Origin: Acidobacteria bacterium UBA6911
GTDB lineage: Bacteria > Acidobacteriota > UBA6911
Direction of reading: 5' to 3'
Assembly (NCBI GenBank): GCA_002451015.1
Contig: DKBB01000052.1
Location: 4,185 to 10,237, forward strand
Length of the DNA: 6,053 nucleotides
In this document: positions 1 to 3,771 of the stretch, piece after piece
Position numbering within the stretch: position 1 is the stretch's first letter
Layout: each line of letters starts with the position of its first letter
Translations under genes and position numbers: made by a program
Notes under the pieces: model-generated
Told to the model about the DNA's origin: nothing
Database searches by the model: none
What the model saw: only the letters and a program-made list of their open reading frames with translations

Positions 1-326
1 CTTAGGGCTTCAGCGGTTTGATCCGGGATAATTCCCAGGGTGCCGTGATAAAACAAATATTCCGTGGCGAAGAAAAATCCGAGTATGACGGGAATGAAGG
101 CAAAAGGCTTTTGCAGGGCTTCGACGATTTCGTCGTCAAACGCATATTTGGTTTTGCTGGCGATCGACTTAAGCCGGTTGATAATGAATCTGGCCAGAAG
201 CTGGCGCAGGAGCAGGAATATGAAAAAAATCAGCAGGGCAACGATGATACGTCCTATGTCGATACCCCAAAGCCCCTGTTCCCAAACTTCCACAACAACC
301 TGCCATAACTTGTTGATTATTTCCAT
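1..326 (-). CDS. MscS-family mechanosensitive ion channel, N-terminal part (cut by window edge)
   Basis: The reading frame opens at an ATG (324-326) and stays open for 108 codons to the left edge, so the C-terminal part, including any MscS beta-domain, is missing. The visible product has a short amphipathic N-terminus, a hydrophobic helix at about residues 24-45 (IIVALLIFFIFLLL), then a basic stretch leading into TKYAFDDEIVEALQKPF (residues 58-75) and a second hydrophobic helix from about 76 to 92. The 'FDDEIVEALQKP' loop between two membrane helices is typical of the N-terminal extension of small-conductance mechanosensitive channel (MscS/YnaI-like) proteins, which release solutes on hypo-osmotic shock. 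The pore helix TM3 is not in the window, so the family call rests on this loop and the helix pattern. A weak GGGGAC lies about 6 bases before the ATG. It appears to have its own promoter and not to belong to the ABC operon. Confidence 0.72.
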   Translation of the reverse strand, partial: MEIINKLWQVVVEVWEQGLWGIDIGRIIVALLIFFIFLLLRQLLARFIINRLKSIASKTKYAFDDEIVEALQKPFAFIPVILGFFFATEYLFYHGTLGIIPDQTAEAL

Positions 327-408
327 GAATTGTCCCCGTATTCGTAGCAGTCCCCGCTTGCCCGGACCGTCTGGTGAAACACTTGGAATAAAGCGGATTA
401 AATTGAGG

Positions 409-437
409 AATATAATACACTTTTAAAAGCAAAGCAA
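409..437 (-). promoter_or_regulatory. Possible sigma70-type promoter of the MscS-like gene
   Basis: On the minus strand a TTGCTT box (432-437) is followed, after 17 bases, by TATATT (409-414), close to the -35 and -10 consensus with optimal spacing. The surrounding DNA is the most AT-rich of the region. Transcription would begin near 402 and leave a leader of about 75 bases before the ATG at 326. The call is by eye only; AT-rich spacers often give such matches by chance. Confidence 0.4.
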
Positions 438-440
438 AAA

Positions 441-468
441 CCGGAAGCCGGAAGCCAGAATCCAGAAG
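441..468. repeat. Four tandem heptamers, CCRGAAK
   Basis: Four consecutive 7-base units are readable on the plus strand: CCGGAAG, CCGGAAG, CCAGAAT and CCAGAAG. The first two are identical and the others differ by one or two transitions or transversions. They lie between the 38-codon ORF and the promoter-like sequence of the MscS-like gene, in otherwise non-coding DNA. Short tandem heptanucleotide repeats are known from intergenic DNA of several bacterial groups; whether this is a member of a dispersed family in this genome cannot be seen from one copy. Confidence 0.6.
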
Positions 469-488
469 CGGTTCCATCTTCTCTCTGA

Positions 489-605
489 CTACAGGATCAC
501 CCCCGCACAGACCCTGGCGATTTCGAGTGATACGGGATCGAGCTTCGGATCCATGAGTATGATATTCGGATTTTTGCGCATCTCAACGGGGACATAGTAA
601 TTCAT
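489..605 (-). CDS. Possible 38-aa small protein or gene remnant
   Basis: An ATG (603-605) directly after an in-frame TGA opens a 38-codon frame ending in TAG (489-491). The product begins MNYYVPVEMRKNP and continues NIILMDPKLDPVSLEIARVC. In support of coding, about 25 of 38 codons end in G or C, in contrast to the AT-rich flanks, and the composition looks protein-like with alternating charged and aliphatic residues. Against it, there is no convincing ribosome binding site before the ATG and the frame is very short. It starts 63 bases after the ATPase stop, so it could be a fifth, weakly translated member of the operon or the remnant of a longer gene. No signal peptide or membrane helix is evident. 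I do not recognise a family and assign no function. Confidence 0.3.
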   Translation of the reverse strand: MNYYVPVEMRKNPNIILMDPKLDPVSLEIARVCAGVIL

Positions 606-668
606 TCATGAAAATTAATAACCGTGTCTCTCTCTATTGGGGGTGCATTAAGTATTATGTCTCCGTTT
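606..668. other. Short spacer after the ATPase gene, no clear terminator
   Basis: Between the ATPase stop and the 38-codon ORF I see only a weak CTCC/GGAG stem overlapping the stop codon (662-678), without a following T-run on the minus strand. No convincing promoter is visible either. The operon transcript may therefore continue leftward through the small ORF. Confidence 0.35.
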
Positions 669-1325
669 TTAATGGAGCTGACCTTTCTTCATTTTAAGGA
701 CCCGGGTCGCGTAATCCGCCGCTTTGGCATTGTGCGTTACGAGCAGGACGCTCCCTCCCGAAGAAACGTAATTGTCAAGGTGCTTCAGGACGGTTTCAGC
801 GTTGTCGTCGTCCAGGTTTCCCGTCGGTTCATCCGCAAAAATAATTTTGGGCTGATTGAAGACCGCCCTGGCCAGGGCGGTCCTTTGCCTCTCGCCGGTG
901 CTGAGCTGAGAGGGGACATGCTCGGCGCGGTCCTGCAGGCCGAACTTTTCTATAAGCGCCCGTGCGCGCTCGTCCGCGTTCTCCACGGCCAGCGAGAGCA
1001 GGGGGGCGAGGATGTTTTCGCGAACCGTCAGGTACGGAATGAGATGAAACTGCTGGAAAACAAAACCGATGGACCCGGCCCTCAGCCTGCTTCGCTGGTC
1101 GGCGGAAAGGTCGTAGGGATTCTGTTTGTCCAATAATCGGACGTCGCCGCTGTCCGGACGCAGCATGCCGGCAGCGGTCAGAAGCAGAGTGGATTTGCCG
1201 CAACCGCTGTGTCCGTTGATCACGAGAAGTTCCCCTGCGGAGAGGGTGAGGGAAATGTTGTCCAGTGCCGTGACTTTACCGCTGGGGCCGTCGAACTTTT
1301 TGGTGACGTTTTCAAGCTGGATCAT
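669..1325 (-). CDS. ABC transporter ATP-binding protein, LolD/MacB type
   Basis: This 218-aa cytoplasmic ATPase should power the adjacent FtsX-type permease by ATP binding and hydrolysis. All nucleotide-binding motifs are present and ordered: Walker A GHSGCGKST (residues 38-46), Q-loop FVFQQF (88-93), signature LSTGERQR (141-148), Walker B IIFADEP (161-167) followed by TGNLD, and H-loop H198 in LLVTHN. Length and the 'FVFQQFHLIPYLTVRENI' segment are typical of the LolD/MacB/FtsE branch, which serves mechanotransmission complexes and not classical importers. The signature has threonine in place of the first glycine of LSGGE, a conservative departure. The start is the ATG giving MIQLENVTKKF; an upstream in-frame ATG at 1373 would add 16 residues read across the permease end and is rejected. 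It lies 4 bases after the permease stop, so the two should be made in a fixed ratio. The substrate is unknown. Confidence 0.95.
   Translation of the reverse strand: MIQLENVTKKFDGPSGKVTALDNISLTLSAGELLVINGHSGCGKSTLLLTAAGMLRPDSGDVRLLDKQNPYDLSADQRSRLRAGSIGFVFQQFHLIPYLTVRENILAPLLSLAVENADERARALIEKFGLQDRAEHVPSQLSTGERQRTALARAVFNQPKIIFADEPTGNLDDDNAETVLKHLDNYVSSGGSVLLVTHNAKAADYATRVLKMKKGQLH
861..882. repeat. 22-bp perfect palindrome within the ATPase gene
   Basis: The half-site GACCGCCCTGG is followed immediately by its exact reverse complement with no spacer. It encodes the RTALARAV segment just after the ABC signature. Alanine, leucine and arginine codons in GC-rich DNA favour such symmetry (GCC CTG GCC AGG GC), so part of it may be a coding by-product. 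Confidence 0.9.
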
Positions 1326-1329
1326 GGGC

Positions 1330-2616
1330 TTATTCCTCCCGCAACACTTCCGCCGGATCCTGTCCGGAGGCAATCATTGCGGGAATCCAGCCTGCAATTA
1401 CCGCAAGCAGCGTAGCTCCCACGACGGACAAGGCAGCCATTTTCAGCCAGAATGTGAGAGGGCTGAAGAAATCTATGGGAATAGTCGCTTCCTGGCCCGG
1501 GACAAGGAGACCGACGGCGCTGCCGGCAAAAAACCCGATAATCCCGCCCAGCACTCCTATGGAAACATGTTTCCATAGGAAGAGCAAAAATATGTGTTTC
1601 GCCGAAACTCCCATAGCCCTTAGAATGCCTATCTCCTCCCGGCGGGAGCGGACATTGCTGAATCCCATCAGTGCAATCCAGAGGGCACAGGCCAGGAAAA
1701 CAACCGGCACCAGTGTCGAGGCGGTGCGTTCCCGCTCGTCCCGGAGGATTTCTCTCCCCTGCTGCTCTTTGCTCAGGGTTGTCTGGGCTTCCAGGGCTAC
1801 CTGGTTCCGGGCTTCCGCCCGCGCTATGGCTTGGGATTCTCTTTCAATCACCTGCGTTCCGGGAAGAATGGCGGCGACCTCTTTCCGGATAGTCGGCAGG
1901 GCATTTTCGGTGCACAAACATTCAAGAGCCAGAATCGCGTTGATTTGCCCCGGTTTTCCTAGCAGTTCCTGGGCTTCCTTCAAATCGATCCATGCCGTGA
2001 TGTCGTCCTTGTTGCCTCTCTCCGAGTAGCAAGTATTTACGGTAAAGGACCTTCCCATGATCCTGATCCGGTCTCCGACCTGGATGTTCATGCTTCGATG
2101 CAGTTCATGTCCCAGGATAATGGTGCCTGCCGGTACGGGTTGCACCATGGGCTTTTGGGGAGAAAGATGCAGGTTGGGCACTTCCCCGCGCGTGCCGACC
2201 AGGATGATCGTACGATTCCGTTCGGGCCACGGAATCTTCTGCTGCAGGCTGGGCAGGATGTGCCGTATGTAAACGATATCCGATTCTGCCAGGCGGTCTG
2301 CGTAGGATTCCGGCATGTATTTTGCCGAATAATCATCCGTGTGCCAGTCGGCCAGATTCTGATCTTCAGGCAGGATTACGAGGTTGAATCCCAGCTTCAG
2401 CATTGATTTCCGCGTGTCGTCCTGGAGTTTGTCCAAGCGCTGCTGCAGTTCGGTCTCTTTGATCTGCAGGATTGATGCGGTGCGCAGGTCGTGTGTGCGC
2501 AGCAGGACCATGGAACCGATGATGGAGGCCGTTGCAATCAGTGTTGCGAGGACACCGAGAATGAAACTGAATTTCCGATGCAGGATCTCTTTTACGACCA
2601 GGGACTGGATATTCAT
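1330..2616 (-). CDS. FtsX/MacB-like ABC transporter permease
   Basis: This 428-aa inner-membrane protein has the four-helix layout of FtsX/MacB/LolCE permeases. TM1 is at about residues 16-39, a large extracytoplasmic domain at 42-298, TM2 at about 300-319, TM3 at 345-372 and TM4 at 388-412. The cytoplasmic loop after TM2, NVRSRREEIGILRAMGVSAKHI (321-342), is the hallmark coupling region contacting the ATPase, and the C-terminal IPAMIASGQDPAEVLREE is the usual family ending. In the outer domain, charged helical stretches at about 44-74 and 258-298 look like coiled-coil arms flanking a globular MacB-PCD-like core. Four cysteines (196, 233, 235 and 310) are present, the first three in the outer domain. 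Its ATG overlaps the stop of the upstream gene (ATGA), and only a weak AAGAAGAA (2620-2627) precedes it, so translation is probably coupled. It should pair with the ATPase encoded next; the substrate cannot be read from sequence. Confidence 0.92.
   Translation of the reverse strand: MNIQSLVVKEILHRKFSFILGVLATLIATASIIGSMVLLRTHDLRTASILQIKETELQQRLDKLQDDTRKSMLKLGFNLVILPEDQNLADWHTDDYSAKYMPESYADRLAESDIVYIRHILPSLQQKIPWPERNRTIILVGTRGEVPNLHLSPQKPMVQPVPAGTIILGHELHRSMNIQVGDRIRIMGRSFTVNTCYSERGNKDDITAWIDLKEAQELLGKPGQINAILALECLCTENALPTIRKEVAAILPGTQVIERESQAIARAEARNQVALEAQTTLSKEQQGREILRDERERTASTLVPVVFLACALWIALMGFSNVRSRREEIGILRAMGVSAKHIFLLFLWKHVSIGVLGGIIGFFAGSAVGLLVPGQEATIPIDFFSPLTFWLKMAALSVVGATLLAVIAGWIPAMIASGQDPAEVLREE
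1334..1340 (-). promoter_or_regulatory. Strong ribosome binding site of the ATPase gene
   Basis: GGGAGGA on the minus strand ends 8 bases before the ATG at 1325. It lies inside the last codons of the permease gene, and this match decides the ATPase start against the upstream ATG at 1373. Confidence 0.85.
1555..1580. repeat. 26-bp perfect palindrome within the permease gene
   Basis: The half-site TCCTATGGAAACA is followed at once by its exact reverse complement, centred on ACATGT, with no mismatch and no spacer. The next base pair outward (C1554 and A1581) breaks the symmetry. It lies in the coding sequence for FLWKHVSIG at the start of TM3. Confidence 0.95.
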
Positions 2617-3767
2617 GAATTCTTCTTACGATGGTGATTTAAAAGAAAGCCCGCAAAAACCACGACAACCAGGACCGAGCTAAGGGTGATCCCATATATC
2701 TTTAGGATCCCCGAATTTCTTTGGTCGTCCTCTTCCGGAACAGGATTTTCAGTAAAAGGCGTTGCCTCAGACGGTTCCGCCTCAACGGGCATGGAAGACG
2801 CGGGCTCTTCAACCGCGGTGCTTGCCGGCATGACTCCCGTCAATTCAGGCAAAGGTGCGTCGTCGACAAAAGAATCCATGACGACCATGTCCCAGGGGGC
2901 CGCGACGAGAAGATCGACACCCGGATTCAGATCCTTTACTTCGCAGCTGCACGCGCCCGAAAGGAAAGCGGCCGCATTCCGGATATTTTTCTCGGTGATG
3001 AATTCTCCGAAGAGACACCCGAGCGAACGTCCCCGGCCGAAGACCGGGAAAACCATCGGTTCCCCGGTATACTCGTGGAGATCGGACTCGCTGCTCATAA
3101 GCATTTCTACAAATACCCGTTCTGCGGGGTCCTTCCGGGAGAGTGTCAGAATGGGAAATCCATAGGCCAGTTTTTTTCTTTTTCCTCCGGAGAGGATGGT
3201 AAAGGGCATTTTGGAGTAAGTTTCAACGGCGTGATCCAGTTCCTTTTTGATTAAGGCTTTCGCGCGAGCGTCTTTATCGGTATTCCCGGACGGGATAAAA
3301 ACCCATACCACGGAGTCTCCCTTGATCAGACTTTCTGCCAGTTGTCTCCGTTTGGGCGAATCCACCAGGGTCTCAACGAAGGTGGAGGTCAATGGACGGA
3401 TCCAGACGGGTGTTTTTTCGCCCATCTGGTTCGGATACCAAACGGCCAGAACCGGCAATTTATCGGGAACCGGGCCCTTCAATAAATCAGTCAGTTTCTC
3501 TTTAGAGAAAGTGTCGGCGTCCACTTCCCGTATCAGCAGGTTCAACGGGTAATCCGGATTGGATGAAAACTGTTTCAACTGTTCCAGAAGGGCCCGGTCC
3601 TGTTCGCTGATACTGCCCCGGTAAATGAAAATTCCTTTATAGGGGTCCGGCCTCCATCTCTCGATCGCATAACGGAACACGGGAACCGAACAGGAACGCA
3701 CCTCCCGGATTGACGGCTGAATCGCACACAGCCCGGCCAATATCAATAGTAAGTATTTAAATCTCAA
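2613..3767 (-). CDS. Secreted protein with single C-terminal membrane anchor, uncharacterised family
   Basis: This 384-aa product has a signal peptide-like start (MRFKYLLLILAGLCAIQ), then CSVPVFRYAIERWRPDPY (26-43), a globular part to about 300, a Pro/Glu/Ser-rich linker (303-350), one hydrophobic helix (about 354-377) and a basic tail HHRKKNS. That predicts an envelope protein facing the periplasm and anchored at its C-terminus. Residues 42-112 alternate strand and helix patterns ending in LPVLAVWYP, which suggests but does not prove a thioredoxin-like fold without a CxxC site. The segment FPVFGRGRSLGCLFGEF (240-256) to ACSCEVKDLNPGVDLLVAAPWDM (272-294) is the most conserved-looking part; I recall similar uncharacterised PVC-group proteins but no function. 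C14 and C26 do not sit in a good lipobox. Translation starts at TTG, four bases after the propeller stop; no nearer ATG keeps the signal peptide. Its 3' end overlaps the permease ATG by four bases, so it is probably a partner of that transporter. Confidence 0.88.
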   Translation of the reverse strand: MRFKYLLLILAGLCAIQPSIREVRSCSVPVFRYAIERWRPDPYKGIFIYRGSISEQDRALLEQLKQFSSNPDYPLNLLIREVDADTFSKEKLTDLLKGPVPDKLPVLAVWYPNQMGEKTPVWIRPLTSTFVETLVDSPKRRQLAESLIKGDSVVWVFIPSGNTDKDARAKALIKKELDHAVETYSKMPFTILSGGKRKKLAYGFPILTLSRKDPAERVFVEMLMSSESDLHEYTGEPMVFPVFGRGRSLGCLFGEFITEKNIRNAAAFLSGACSCEVKDLNPGVDLLVAAPWDMVVMDSFVDDAPLPELTGVMPASTAVEEPASSMPVEAEPSEATPFTENPVPEEDDQRNSGILKIYGITLSSVLVVVVFAGFLLNHHRKKNS

Positions 3768-3771
3768 TGGA

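Noticed and set aside
64..426. Plus-strand open frames at the left edge
   Set aside because: They overlap the minus-strand MscS-like frame, whose product has membrane helices and a family-typical loop, while the plus-strand products look like shadows.
662..678. Rho-independent terminator after the ATPase
   Set aside because: The stem is only CTCC/GGAG with a nine-base loop and no T-run follows on the transcribed strand.
624..1136. Plus-strand open frame of 170 codons opposite the ATPase gene
   Set aside because: It is antisense to an ATPase with all motifs intact and has no domain or start signal of its own.
1326..1373. Longer ATPase N-terminus starting at the ATG at 1373
   Set aside because: The extra 16 residues overlap the permease end, do not resemble the family, and the strong GGGAGGA site fits the ATG at 1325.
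1555..1580. Palindrome as a LexA-type operator
   Set aside because: The GAAAC-AT-GTTTC core lacks the four-base spacing of the GAAC-N4-GTTC box, and the site is deep inside a gene.
2613..2715. C-terminal helix plus basic tail as a sorting signal such as PEP-CTERM
   Set aside because: There is no PEP or similar motif before the helix; a plain transmembrane anchor explains it.
3495..3510. Inverted repeat TTTCTCT-TT-AGAGAAA in the anchored-protein gene
   Set aside because: Seven-base arms of low complexity are expected by chance in coding DNA of this length; no further support.
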